Positions 7,900-16,000 of a stretch of 36,240 nt of DNA are shown here, piece by piece. The notes beneath the pieces were generated by a model. It saw only the letters and a list, made by a program, of their open reading frames with translations. It made no database searches and was not told where the DNA came from. Source of the stretch: an uncultured Acetatifactor sp. (GTDB lineage Bacteria; Bacillota; Clostridia; Lachnospirales; Lachnospiraceae); the NCBI GenBank assembly GCA_947625475.1, contig CANQOL010000034.1:1-36240 (forward strand). Reading direction: 5' to 3'. The first letter of the stretch is position 1, and each line of letters begins with the position of its first letter. The position numbers and the translations under genes are program-made.

Positions 7900-8898
7900 A
7901 TGAGTGAAACGTCTTTACACATGGATCTGCCGGCCGAGCACATGAGGAAGATCTTCGGCATGGGGGATTCCTACCTGAAAAAGATCGAGAAGGACTTTCA
8001 GGTCACGGTGGTGGACCGCAACGGCAGCGTGGTGATCACCGGCGAGGAGAAGAACGCCAACAGGGCCTGCCGTATCTTAAGCCAGCTGGCGGAGATATCC
8101 CGCCGGGGAAATGAGATCGAGGAGCAGAGCGTAGATTACGCTATCACTTTGGGTATGGAAGAAAAAGAAGAGTTTTTGACGGATATAGACGGGGACGTGA
8201 TCTGCCACACGGTAAACGGCAAGCCTATCAAGCCGAAGACCATCGGCCAGAAGCAGTATGTGGACGCGATCCGCAGCAAGATGATTGTGTTCGGGCTGGG
8301 GCCGGCGGGAACCGGCAAAACCTATCTCGCCATGGCCATGGCCATCACCGCCTTTAAGAACGACGAGGTGGGACGGATCATCCTGACGCGTCCCGCCATC
8401 GAGGCGGGGGAAAAGCTGGGCTTTCTGCCCGGGGACCTGCAGAGCAAGGTGGATCCGTATCTGAGGCCCCTCTATGACGCCCTCTATCAGATCATGGGGG
8501 CCGAGAGCTTTGCCCGGAACATGGAGAAAGGGCTGATCGAGGTGGCCCCTCTGGCCTATATGAGGGGGCGGACCCTGGACAACGCCTACATCATCCTGGA
8601 CGAGGCCCAGAACACCACGCCCGCCCAGATGAAGATGTTCCTGACCCGGATCGGGTTCGGCTCCAAGGTTGTGGTCACCGGGGACACCTCCCAGAAGGAT
8701 CTCCCCGCGGGGACGAAATCCGGCCTCGACGTGGCCGCCCGGGTGCTGGGAAAGATGGAGGACATCGCCTTCTGCAGCCTGACCAGCAGGGACGTGGTGA
8801 GACATCCTCTGGTCCAGAAGATTGTGAAGGCATACGAGGACTACGAGGCGAAGGAGAAATACCGGGCCAGCCGGGAGAAGCACTTGAGGAAAAATTAA
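7900..8898 (+). CDS. phoH: PhoH family ATPase/helicase
   Basis: The 332-residue protein has an N-terminal KH-like region (about 1-75: MGDSYLKKIEKDFQVTVVDR, VVITGEEKNANRA) and a PhoH P-loop ATPase domain. Walker A is GPAGTGKT at 134-141, and Walker B is IILDEAQN with Asp234 and Glu235. The VVTGDTSQKDLP and TSRDVVRHPLVQKIV blocks are typical of bacterial PhoH/PhoH-like proteins. The adjacent ybeY supports a role in RNA metabolism, since phoH and ybeY are conserved neighbours. The gene starts 21 bp after yqfD with a weak AGAGAG ribosome binding site, and ybeY follows after 12 bp. The c-di-AMP phosphodiesterase gene yqfF (pgpH), often placed between phoH and ybeY in Firmicutes, is absent here. 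Confidence 0.93.
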   Translation: MSETSLHMDLPAEHMRKIFGMGDSYLKKIEKDFQVTVVDRNGSVVITGEEKNANRACRILSQLAEISRRGNEIEEQSVDYAITLGMEEKEEFLTDIDGDVICHTVNGKPIKPKTIGQKQYVDAIRSKMIVFGLGPAGTGKTYLAMAMAITAFKNDEVGRIILTRPAIEAGEKLGFLPGDLQSKVDPYLRPLYDALYQIMGAESFARNMEKGLIEVAPLAYMRGRTLDNAYIILDEAQNTTPAQMKMFLTRIGFGSKVVVTGDTSQKDLPAGTKSGLDVAARVLGKMEDIAFCSLTSRDVVRHPLVQKIVKAYEDYEAKEKYRASREKHLRKN

Positions 8899-8910
8899 AG
8901 GAGAACCGAT

Positions 8911-9420
8911 ATGAGCTTTTTTGTGGAGATCGAAAAGCGGGGGGAGCTGGATTTTGACGTGGAGGAAGTGCTGCGCCAGGTGGGAGAGCGGGTGCTGGAG
9001 ACGGAGAAGTGCCCCTATCAGACCCAGGTGAACCTGCTTTTGACGGACAACGAGAGTATCCGGGAGATCAACCGTGTCTACCGGCAGACAGACCGGGAGA
9101 CGGATGTGCTTTCTTTCCCGGGGCTTTCCTTTGCGGAGCCCGGCGTGTTTGAGATCCCGCCGGAGGATGAGGCGGGCTGCTTTGACCCGGAGACGGGGGA
9201 GCTTGTGCTGGGGGATATTGTGATTTCCGCGGACAAGGTGGCGGAGCAGGCGGAGAGCTACGGCCATTCCTGGCGGCGGGAGTTTGCCTTCCTGGTGGCC
9301 CACAGTATGCTGCACCTGTGCGGCTATGACCACATGGAGCCCCTGCAGGCAAAGGTTATGGAGGAAAAGCAGAGCCGGGTATTGGAAGAGCTTGGGATCA
9401 CCAGGGACGCTGAAGGGTGA
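8911..9420 (+). CDS. ybeY: rRNA maturation RNase YbeY
   Basis: The 169-residue UPF0054 protein carries the zinc-binding H-x3-H-x5-H motif as His131, His135 and His141 in AHSMLHLCGYDHM, plus the REINRVYRQTDRETDVLSFP block. YbeY is a single-strand endoribonuclease involved in 16S rRNA 3'-end maturation and ribosome quality control. There is a Ser-Met in place of the Gly-Leu found in the Escherichia coli motif (HGxLHL). The ribosome binding site AAAGGAG lies in the 12-bp gap after phoH. Confidence 0.94.
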   Translation: MSFFVEIEKRGELDFDVEEVLRQVGERVLETEKCPYQTQVNLLLTDNESIREINRVYRQTDRETDVLSFPGLSFAEPGVFEIPPEDEAGCFDPETGELVLGDIVISADKVAEQAESYGHSWRREFAFLVAHSMLHLCGYDHMEPLQAKVMEEKQSRVLEELGITRDAEG

Positions 9421-9472
9421 AGCGGTGCGCCAGAGGGGCGGCGGGCCGGCGGATAAAGGGATGGAGGTACAA

Positions 9473-11074
9473 ATGAACCAGATGGAAGTAAAGCGCAGAC
9501 AGATACAATATGTTTCCTACCTGATGGGTGCGGCCCTCTGGCTTTTCTTTGGACGGCTGATCGGAGACAACGGGCTGGCCTATCTGGCCGCCGCCACGGA
9601 GTGCATGGGTTTCTTCCTTCTCCTGGCCTCTGGCACAGTGCCGGACGGGCTGGGGCGGCTGGTGCGGAGCCGCCGGGGGAAGGGACAGTATAAGAGCGCC
9701 GAAAAGCTGCGCAGGCATACCTGGCGGGTACAGATCCCTCTGGGGCTTTTCTGCACTCTGCTTTGCGCGGTGTCAGGAGGGATCCTTCTGGAGAAGGTGC
9801 TGCGGATGCCCTATGGGAGCTTTGCGGTGAGGCTGATGGCCCCCGTGATCCTGCTGCGGACCGTGACCTCCCTGATGCTGGGCGGCTTTCAGGGGAACGG
9901 CTCCCAGATGCCCGCCGCCTTCTGCGCGCTGCTGCGGCAGATCCTGTTCCTGCTGTTCGGGATCCTGTTCTGCAGGCTTTTGGCCTCCTATGGGGAGAAG
10001 GTGGGAAACCTTCTGGCAAACGAGGACTTTCAGGGGATGTACGGGGTGGTGGGACTGGCCCTGGCCATGGCGGTCACGGAGCTTCTCCTTTTGATCTGTC
10101 TGGGAGTCCTTTACCTGGGAAGCGACAGGAAGGGGGAGGGCAGACGCAGCGAGGGAGGGCTGCGCAGGACGGAGAGCTTCTCCGAGAATATCCGGGCGCT
10201 GTATCGGATTTCCTCCTTTGGCATGGGGCTTTACATTCTGGTCAAGCTCCCGGTTTGGGCCGGCCTTGCGATATACCAAAGGAGCGTGCCGGATATCTAT
10301 GCCTCAGCCCATCTCTACGGGGCCTATTACGGTGTCTATCTGGTGGTGTGCGGGATCCTGGTACTCTCTGCGGGGATCTGTTATCTCAATTTATACGGGA
10401 GGATGACCGCCGCCTCCAAAAAGGGGGACAGGCATACGCTTCGGGAGCTGGGAGCCGCAGGCGTCCACCATGCCTGGCTCTATGGGCTTTACACGGGGGT
10501 GGCGCTGGCGGTGCTGGCCCCGCAGGCGGCAGGCGGGCTTTTTGCGGGGAGCGATCCCGGCCTGGAGGGTATGCTGCGGGCGGGCTCGGCGCTTGTGCTC
10601 TTTGTGTGCCTCGCCGCCGTCCTTCTCATGCAGCTGACGGCCCAGGGAGAGAGGATCCCGGTGCTGGGGGCGCTGGCGGCCGCGGATGTGATCTTCTGCA
10701 TCAGCTGCCGGCTGCTGTGCGGCGGGGAGGGTGGGACTCCCCTGGATCTGGTGCTGTCCGGCCTGATCGCCTCGGGGGTTTTGGCCGCCGGGTGCATGGC
10801 CTATTCCATCCTGCGGGGGAATCTGCGCCTGGAATATGTGCGGGTGCTGGCCATTCCGCTGGTGGCGGCGGGGATCGTGGGCCTGATCCTCATGCTGACG
10901 GCCCGTCTGCTCACGCCCCATCTGGGCGCCTCCTTCAGCTTTTGGCTGAATGCGCTGCTGGGCCTGGTTTTGTACCTGGGGATCCTGATGGCGGCCAGAA
11001 ATGTCACGGAGCAGGAGGTCAATGTATGGAACGGCCCCCTGGGACGCAGAATCTGGGGGATTTTGATCCGTTAA
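9473..11074 (+). CDS. MOP-superfamily membrane protein, SpoVB/polysaccharide flippase-like
   Basis: The 533-residue polytopic membrane protein has roughly a dozen or more hydrophobic helices with short charged loops. The segment PVILLRTVTSLMLGGFQG followed by polar residues and LRQILFLLFGILF resembles the SpoVB/MurJ-like part of the MOP superfamily, in which a conserved Arg/Gly-rich loop precedes a FQG motif. Such proteins flip lipid-linked glycans across the membrane; SpoVB acts in spore cortex synthesis. Specific assignment to SpoVB is uncertain. The open frame extends upstream into ybeY, but ATG 9473 is chosen because GGAGG at 9463-9467 lies 5 nt before it. In many Firmicutes dgkA, cdd and era follow ybeY; here this gene replaces them. 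Confidence 0.6.
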   Translation: MNQMEVKRRQIQYVSYLMGAALWLFFGRLIGDNGLAYLAAATECMGFFLLLASGTVPDGLGRLVRSRRGKGQYKSAEKLRRHTWRVQIPLGLFCTLLCAVSGGILLEKVLRMPYGSFAVRLMAPVILLRTVTSLMLGGFQGNGSQMPAAFCALLRQILFLLFGILFCRLLASYGEKVGNLLANEDFQGMYGVVGLALAMAVTELLLLICLGVLYLGSDRKGEGRRSEGGLRRTESFSENIRALYRISSFGMGLYILVKLPVWAGLAIYQRSVPDIYASAHLYGAYYGVYLVVCGILVLSAGICYLNLYGRMTAASKKGDRHTLRELGAAGVHHAWLYGLYTGVALAVLAPQAAGGLFAGSDPGLEGMLRAGSALVLFVCLAAVLLMQLTAQGERIPVLGALAAADVIFCISCRLLCGGEGGTPLDLVLSGLIASGVLAAGCMAYSILRGNLRLEYVRVLAIPLVAAGIVGLILMLTARLLTPHLGASFSFWLNALLGLVLYLGILMAARNVTEQEVNVWNGPLGRRIWGILIR

Positions 11075-11132
11075 TTGAATAATTTTCTAAAAACAGGCTG
11101 ATACTGATACCAGTAAAACGGGAGGCAGGAAG

Positions 11133-11897
11133 ATGAAATTCTATAAGTTCCTGAGAGGTATCAGTTTGTTTTTCGTATATCCGATCGCGTTTATGGGGAT
11201 GGGGTTTTTGGCCGGTGTCTGGGTGATGGATTATTTTTACCCGGGAAGCCTGTCCGGATTAACGCCTCAGACCTCCCTGGTGCAGGATGAGATGGGCAGG
11301 GGGAACCTCAGGCCGGAAACCCTGGAGGATAAGAGCTTTCTTCTGGGGGAGGCGGACCGGGATCCGGTCCAGGGAGAGGCTTCGGAGAGCCAGATGATGA
11401 TCGATGCCCTTCAGGAAGCCTGGCCGGAGGATACGGAGGCCGCAGAGAGCTTTGAGAAGATCTCCGCCACTACGGAGTATGTGCTGGAGGAGACGGATGT
11501 GGCCACCGGCAGCACGGTGGAGACCACCTGGAAGATCCCGGAGATGTATATCGGCATGGATAGAGAGCAGTTTGTGGAGGCCATGCGCGCTTACGGGGAA
11601 AATCCGCCCCTGGCCGAGCGGGAGAGGGGCTTTGTAAGCCTGGAGGTGCGGTCCTTCTCCGAAAAGCGGGTGGTAGTGGAGATGTTCTACGAGTATGTGA
11701 GGCCCAGCAAGAGCTTTTATCTGATGGCGAAGGACAACTATGTAGTAGTTTATCTGGAGGACAGGGAGACGATCTATCTGTACACGGATATTCTGCTGAC
11801 GGATCTGCCGGACAGGCTCCAGCAGGACATCATCCAGGTGATGTATGTGCCGGACGAGGTGAGCCTGTACGATTTTCTGGAGACCTATACCAGCTGA
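11133..11897 (+). CDS. Membrane-anchored protein with BofC-like C-terminal domain
   Basis: The 254-residue protein has one N-terminal membrane helix (about residues 8-33) and an acidic linker (about 40-125). A compact C-terminal domain (about 135-254) runs YLMAKDNYVVVYLEDRETIYLY, TDILLTDLPDRLQQDIIQ, then SLYDFLETYTS. The pattern of a beta-hairpin displaying a 'y.V...g.vtvy' strand, then 'Lp..dr..l..Gi' and a final 'LEd..S' is reminiscent of BofC, the sigma-K checkpoint protein in the Bacillus intermembrane space. Placement after yqfC/yqfD/SpoVB-like genes fits a sporulation role. This is pattern similarity only; without a profile search it should be regarded as hypothetical. The ribosome binding site is GGGAGG, 7 nt or so before ATG. 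Confidence 0.5.
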   Translation: MKFYKFLRGISLFFVYPIAFMGMGFLAGVWVMDYFYPGSLSGLTPQTSLVQDEMGRGNLRPETLEDKSFLLGEADRDPVQGEASESQMMIDALQEAWPEDTEAAESFEKISATTEYVLEETDVATGSTVETTWKIPEMYIGMDREQFVEAMRAYGENPPLAERERGFVSLEVRSFSEKRVVVEMFYEYVRPSKSFYLMAKDNYVVVYLEDRETIYLYTDILLTDLPDRLQQDIIQVMYVPDEVSLYDFLETYTS

Positions 11898-11934
11898 CAG
11901 AGCGGCATCCGGGGAGAAGCGGGAGTGTGAGCTT

Positions 11935-13167
11935 ATGGCACAGGGAAAAAGAATCGGAGTAGTGGGGGCGGGAGCCAGCGGGCTGGCGGCCTCCATTGCG
12001 GCGGCCCGGGCGGGAGCGCGGGTCACTCTGTTTGAGAGAGGGGAGGAACCCGGCAGAAAGCTCCTTTTGACGGGAAACGGAAGGTGCAACCTGGGAAACC
12101 GGGATCTGAAACCGGAATACTATCACAGCTCGGATCCGCAGAAGCTGGCGGCATGTCTGGCCCGGTACGGCCTTGGGGAAACCCTGGCCTTTTTTGAAGA
12201 GCTGGGGCTTTTGCTGCGGGAGAGGGACGGATATCTGTATCCGGCCTGCGGCCAGGCCCAGGCGGTGCGGGAGGTGCTCCTGGCCCGGGCCAGGGCCCTG
12301 GGGGTGGAGGTGAAAACCTCGGCCAAGGTAAACCGGATCCGGCGGGGAGGGCCGGGGGAGATCCTGCTGGGCTGGGGAAGGGAGCCGGAGGCGGCCTTTG
12401 ATAAGGTGATTCTTTCCTGCGGCGGACAGGCGGCCCCCCGGACGGGCTCTGACGGGACGGGCTACTATCTGGCCAGGCAGCTGGGCCATTCGGTGACCTC
12501 CGTCTATCCGGCGCTGGTGCAGCTGCGCTGCCGTGAGAGCTTTCTAAAGCAGATTGCCGGGGTCAGGGCCCAGGCGGCGGCGGAGCTGTGGGCGGGGAGT
12601 ACTTTTGTCTGCCGGGAGGCGGGGGAGGTGCAGTTTACGGACTACGGCGTCTCCGGGATCCCGATTTTTCAGCTGAGCGGCCAGGCGGCCCGGCTGCTGG
12701 AGAAGGGGCCGGTGCGGGTCAGGATGGATTTCCTTCCCTGGATGGACCCCCGCCGGGATGGGGACTTCTGGGAGCGGCGGCTTGAGCGGCTGGGATCCGC
12801 TCCGGCGGAGGATTTTTTTGCGGGGACTTTACATAAAAAACTGCTCCTGCTTCTGGGAGAGCTGGCGGGGCTGGACAGATGGTGGAAAAAGCCTGCCGCA
12901 GAGGTACCGGGGGAGGCCATGGGGAGGATGTTTGGCCTGTTCAGGGGGCTGGAGCTGACCGTCACGGATACCAATTCCTTCGACCAGGCCCAGGTGTGCC
13001 GGGGAGGCGTGGATATGAGAGAGGTGGACGGGAATCTGGAATCCCTCCTGGCGCCGGGGGTGTATTTCGCGGGGGAGCTGTTGGATGTGGACGGCCGCTG
13101 CGGCGGGTACAACCTGCAGTGGGCCTGGACCAGCGGCCTGCTGACGGGCACAGAGGCGGCGAAATAG
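11935..13167 (+). CDS. HI0933/YhiN family FAD-dependent oxidoreductase (BaiN-like)
   Basis: The 410-residue flavoprotein starts with a Rossmann FAD motif (GVVGAGASGLAASIAAARAG) and has the family motif TGNGRCNLGN. The C-terminal AGELLDVDGRCGGYNLQWAWTSG block also binds FAD in this family. Members are annotated as aminoacetone oxidase-like, YhiN or BaiN. BaiN of Clostridium scindens is described as a bile-acid delta4/delta6 reductase, but HI0933 homologues are near universal in Clostridia, so that function cannot be transferred on family membership. A Glu-rich or NAD(P)H partner is not visible nearby. The gene lies 37 bp after the BofC-like gene and 28 bp before another flavoprotein gene. Confidence 0.85.
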   Translation: MAQGKRIGVVGAGASGLAASIAAARAGARVTLFERGEEPGRKLLLTGNGRCNLGNRDLKPEYYHSSDPQKLAACLARYGLGETLAFFEELGLLLRERDGYLYPACGQAQAVREVLLARARALGVEVKTSAKVNRIRRGGPGEILLGWGREPEAAFDKVILSCGGQAAPRTGSDGTGYYLARQLGHSVTSVYPALVQLRCRESFLKQIAGVRAQAAAELWAGSTFVCREAGEVQFTDYGVSGIPIFQLSGQAARLLEKGPVRVRMDFLPWMDPRRDGDFWERRLERLGSAPAEDFFAGTLHKKLLLLLGELAGLDRWWKKPAAEVPGEAMGRMFGLFRGLELTVTDTNSFDQAQVCRGGVDMREVDGNLESLLAPGVYFAGELLDVDGRCGGYNLQWAWTSGLLTGTEAAK

Positions 13168-13195
13168 AGACGGCCGTTTGGAAAGGAACATTCAA

Positions 13196-15040
13196 ATGAT
13201 ACAGATACAGCAGATTAAGGTGCGCCCCGGGGCGGATCTGCACAGGGAACTGAGACGCCGGGCGGCCAGGATGCTCGGACTTAAGGAGGGGGAGATCCGG
13301 GAGCTGCAGCTTCTGCGGCGCTCCCTGGACGCACGGAAAAAGCCGGAGCTTTTTTACAGCTGCGGGGTGGAGGTTTCCCTGAAGGGAGGGGAGCCCAGAG
13401 AGCGGCAGCTGGTACAAAAGCTCCGGGATCCCCGGATCACAGCGGAGAAAAGGGTGTCCTATGTGTTCCCTGAACCCGGCTGCGAGCCCTGCCCCGGCCG
13501 TCCCGTGATTGCCGGGATGGGGCCGGCGGGGCTTTTTTGCGGCTATTACCTGGCCAGGGCGGGCTACCGGCCTATTCTGATCGAGCGGGGAAAGCCTGTG
13601 GAGGCGCGGACGGAGGACGTGGAGCGCTTCTGGCGGGAGGGCGTCCTTGCCCCTGACTCCAACGTGCAGTTCGGAGAGGGCGGCGCCGGGGCCTTCTCCG
13701 ACGGAAAGCTGAACACCCTGGTGAAGGATAAGCTGGGGAGAAACCGGGAGATCCTTCAGACCCTGGTGCGCTTCGGGGCCCCGGAGAGGATCCTGTGGGA
13801 CGCCAGGCCCCACATCGGCACGGACATTCTCTGCCGGGTGGTGAGAGCCATGCGCCGGGAGATTCTGCGGCTTGGGGGAGAGGTATTCTTTGAAACCTGT
13901 CTGGAGGATGTGATCTGCCGGGAGGGCCGGCTTGAGAGCATCCGGCTTGGGAGCAGCCGGCAGGGGGCTTCCCCTCCTGGGGAGCTTCCCTGCCGGATCC
14001 TGGTGCTGGCTGTGGGGCACAGCGCCCGGGACACCTTTCAGATGCTTTGGGACAGACAGCTCCCTATGGAGGCCAAGTCCTTTGCTGTGGGGCTGCGGGT
14101 GGAGCATCCCCAGGAGAGCATCAATCAGAGCCAGTACGGCAGAAGGGATCCGGGGGAGCTGGGAGCGGCCGCCTACAAGCTGACCGCCTCCGCAAAGGAC
14201 GGCAGAGGCGTGTACTCCTTCTGTATGTGTCCGGGCGGCTATGTGGTGAACGCATCCTCCGAGAAGGGGAGGCTGGCGGTAAACGGCATGAGCTACAGCG
14301 CCCGGGAGGGACGAAACGCCAACAGCGCCGTCATTGTGACCGTGACCCCGGAGGATTTTGCACCCGGCGGGAAAAGGGGAGACGGACCGGTGCCGCCTCT
14401 GGCGGGGGTGGCCTTTCAGCGGGAGCTGGAGGAGCGGGCCTTCCTGCTGGGCGGAGGGAAAATCCCGGTGCAGCGCTACGGCCTGTTCCGGGCCTGCGTG
14501 GAGAAGGGCTGCGGGGAAGCGGAGCTTTCTCCCAGGGAGAAGGCTGACGCCCTGGCGGAGGGGCAGGTTCTGGCGGAAGGGCAGGCTCTGGCGGAAGGAA
14601 AAACTCTGGCGGAGGGATCGGCCCTGGCGGATCCCTTCGATTCTCTGACGCCATGCACTAAGGGGGAGTGGGTCTATGGGGATGTGAGCCGCATCCTGCC
14701 GGGGGCCCTGAACCGGGCCCTTGTGGAGGGCATGGAACAGTTCGGCACACAGATCCCAGGCTTTGACCGGCCCCAGGTGCTGCTGCTGGGGGTGGAGAGC
14801 AGGACCTCATCCCCGGTGAGGATGCCCAGGGATGAGGATGGGGAATCCTCCGTGAAGGGCATCTATCCCTGCGGCGAGGGGGCCGGGTATGCGGGAGGAA
14901 TCACCTCCGCCGCCATGGACGGGCTGAGGACCGCCGAGAAAATTGCAGGGAGATATGCGCCGCCGGGATCCGGAGATTTTGACAGGGATGCGGAACCCGA
15001 AGATTTTGACAGGAAGAAATTGACGGGAGGCGGCAAATAG
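13196..15040 (+). CDS. COG2509-type FAD-dependent dehydrogenase
   Basis: The 614-residue protein has an N-terminal ferredoxin-like region (about 1-95: QQIKVRPGADLHRELRRRAARML, RRSLDARKKPELFYSCGVEV). An FAD-binding fold follows (VIAGMGPAGLFCGYYLARAGY from about residue 104), then the family motif VQFGEGGAGAFSDGKLNT and a C-terminal PCGEGAGYAGGITSAAMDGL. This architecture is typical of uncharacterised bacterial FAD-dependent dehydrogenases of COG2509; the substrate is not known. TTG 13178 is an alternative start, but ATG 13196 has GAAAGGAA 7-8 nt upstream. Within the gene, five tandem 18-bp units (14549-14638) encode an Ala/Gly/Glu-rich hexapeptide repeat, probably a surface loop. Near the 3' end the 13-bp string AGATTTTGACAGG occurs twice, 27 bp apart. 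Confidence 0.82.
   Translation: MIQIQQIKVRPGADLHRELRRRAARMLGLKEGEIRELQLLRRSLDARKKPELFYSCGVEVSLKGGEPRERQLVQKLRDPRITAEKRVSYVFPEPGCEPCPGRPVIAGMGPAGLFCGYYLARAGYRPILIERGKPVEARTEDVERFWREGVLAPDSNVQFGEGGAGAFSDGKLNTLVKDKLGRNREILQTLVRFGAPERILWDARPHIGTDILCRVVRAMRREILRLGGEVFFETCLEDVICREGRLESIRLGSSRQGASPPGELPCRILVLAVGHSARDTFQMLWDRQLPMEAKSFAVGLRVEHPQESINQSQYGRRDPGELGAAAYKLTASAKDGRGVYSFCMCPGGYVVNASSEKGRLAVNGMSYSAREGRNANSAVIVTVTPEDFAPGGKRGDGPVPPLAGVAFQRELEERAFLLGGGKIPVQRYGLFRACVEKGCGEAELSPREKADALAEGQVLAEGQALAEGKTLAEGSALADPFDSLTPCTKGEWVYGDVSRILPGALNRALVEGMEQFGTQIPGFDRPQVLLLGVESRTSSPVRMPRDEDGESSVKGIYPCGEGAGYAGGITSAAMDGLRTAEKIAGRYAPPGSGDFDRDAEPEDFDRKKLTGGGK
14549..14638 (+). repeat. In-frame 18-bp minisatellite, five units, inside the FAD dehydrogenase gene
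   Basis: The core CTGGCGGA starts at 14552, 14570, 14588, 14606 and 14624, an exact 18-bp period; the last unit is partial. It encodes x-Leu-Ala-Glu-Gly-x hexapeptides (LAEGQ, LAEGQ, LAEGK, LAEGS, then LADP). Each unit is a whole number of codons, so gain or loss of units keeps the frame. Confidence 0.9.
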
Positions 15041-15121
15041 AGTACACTGTTCGGGAAGTGTCTTATTTTGAAAAATGTTTCGCGCAAGGGACTACAACAG
15101 AGGACAGAGGTGACACAAGGG

Positions 15122-16000
15122 ATGAATTTAAGAGAAGCCATAAAGGATAAAAAGAGGATTGTGGTCAAGATCGGCTCATCCTCCCTCCAGCACGCCCAGA
15201 CCGGGGATCTGGATTATACCCGGCTGGAGCGGCTGGTGCGGGAGCTGTGCGATATCCGGAACCAGGGAAAGGACGTGATTCTGGTGACCTCCGGGGCCAT
15301 TGCCGTGGGGAGAAAAGCCCTGCATTTGAAGGCCCGCCGGCCCGGGGAGGAAACCATGGCACAGAAGCAGGCATGCGCTGCGGTGGGACAGGCCCGGCTG
15401 ATGATGACCTACCAGAAGCTCTTCGCGGAGTACAATCAGGTGGCGGCCCAGATTTTGATGACCAAGAATACCATTGTGGACAATATGAACCGCTACAACG
15501 CCCACAATACCTTCTCCCAGCTGCTGAGCATGGGGGTGATCCCCGTGGTCAACGAGAACGATACGGTGGCCACCTATGAGATTGTCATCGGGGACAACGA
15601 CACCCTCTCCGCCATTGTGGCGGCCCTGGTGGACGCGGATCTCCTGATCCTGCTGACGGATATCGACGGGCTGTACACGGACGATCCCAGGCAGAACCCG
15701 GATGCCCGGTTTGTTGAGCAGGTGGATGAGCTCACGGATGAGCTTTTTCAGATGGGGAAGGCCAGCACCGGCTCCAGCGCAGGCACCGGGGGCATGAATA
15801 CCAAGCTGGTGGCCGCCAGGATCGCCACCAGCAGCGGCGTGGATATGGTGATCGCGGGGAGCAGGGACATCGGGGTGCTCCACAGGATCCTGGAGGGAAA
15901 ACGGGAGGGGACTCTCTTTGCGGCCCACAGGGATGAGGCCTTTGACCTGCCCGCCTTCGTGGAGCATCTGCACAAAAATGAGGAGCAGGGCCGGCCATGA
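15122..16000 (+). CDS. proB: Glutamate 5-kinase
   Basis: The 292-residue amino-acid kinase phosphorylates glutamate, the first step of proline synthesis. Visible blocks are KRIVVKIGSSSL (ATP site), VILVTSGAIAVGRKAL, NENDTVATYE and GDNDTLSAIVAALVDADLLILLTDIDGLYTDDP, then GTGGMNTKLVAARIA. The protein ends soon after the kinase domain, so the C-terminal PUA domain of the Escherichia coli enzyme is missing, as in many Firmicutes. The open frame extends upstream to TTG 15068, but family homology begins at ATG 15122 (MNLREAIKDKKRIV); GAGGTG lies about 11 nt before it. The stop overlaps the next start by 4 nt (ATGA), which indicates translational coupling. Confidence 0.93.
   Translation: MNLREAIKDKKRIVVKIGSSSLQHAQTGDLDYTRLERLVRELCDIRNQGKDVILVTSGAIAVGRKALHLKARRPGEETMAQKQACAAVGQARLMMTYQKLFAEYNQVAAQILMTKNTIVDNMNRYNAHNTFSQLLSMGVIPVVNENDTVATYEIVIGDNDTLSAIVAALVDADLLILLTDIDGLYTDDPRQNPDARFVEQVDELTDELFQMGKASTGSSAGTGGMNTKLVAARIATSSGVDMVIAGSRDIGVLHRILEGKREGTLFAAHRDEAFDLPAFVEHLHKNEEQGRP

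Noticed and set aside
9763..11082. 439-codon plus-strand frame overlapping the MOP-like gene
   Set aside because: Arg/Gly-rich frame-shifted shadow without membrane helices; the other frame shows a coherent membrane protein with a good ribosome binding site.
11075..11105. TTGAAT...GATACT promoter before the BofC-like gene
   Set aside because: The spacer is 19 bp and the -10 is weak; not strong enough to list.
13178..13195. TTG start for the COG2509 gene
   Set aside because: It would place the ribosome binding site inside the coding region; ATG 13196 has a GAAAGGAA at normal distance.
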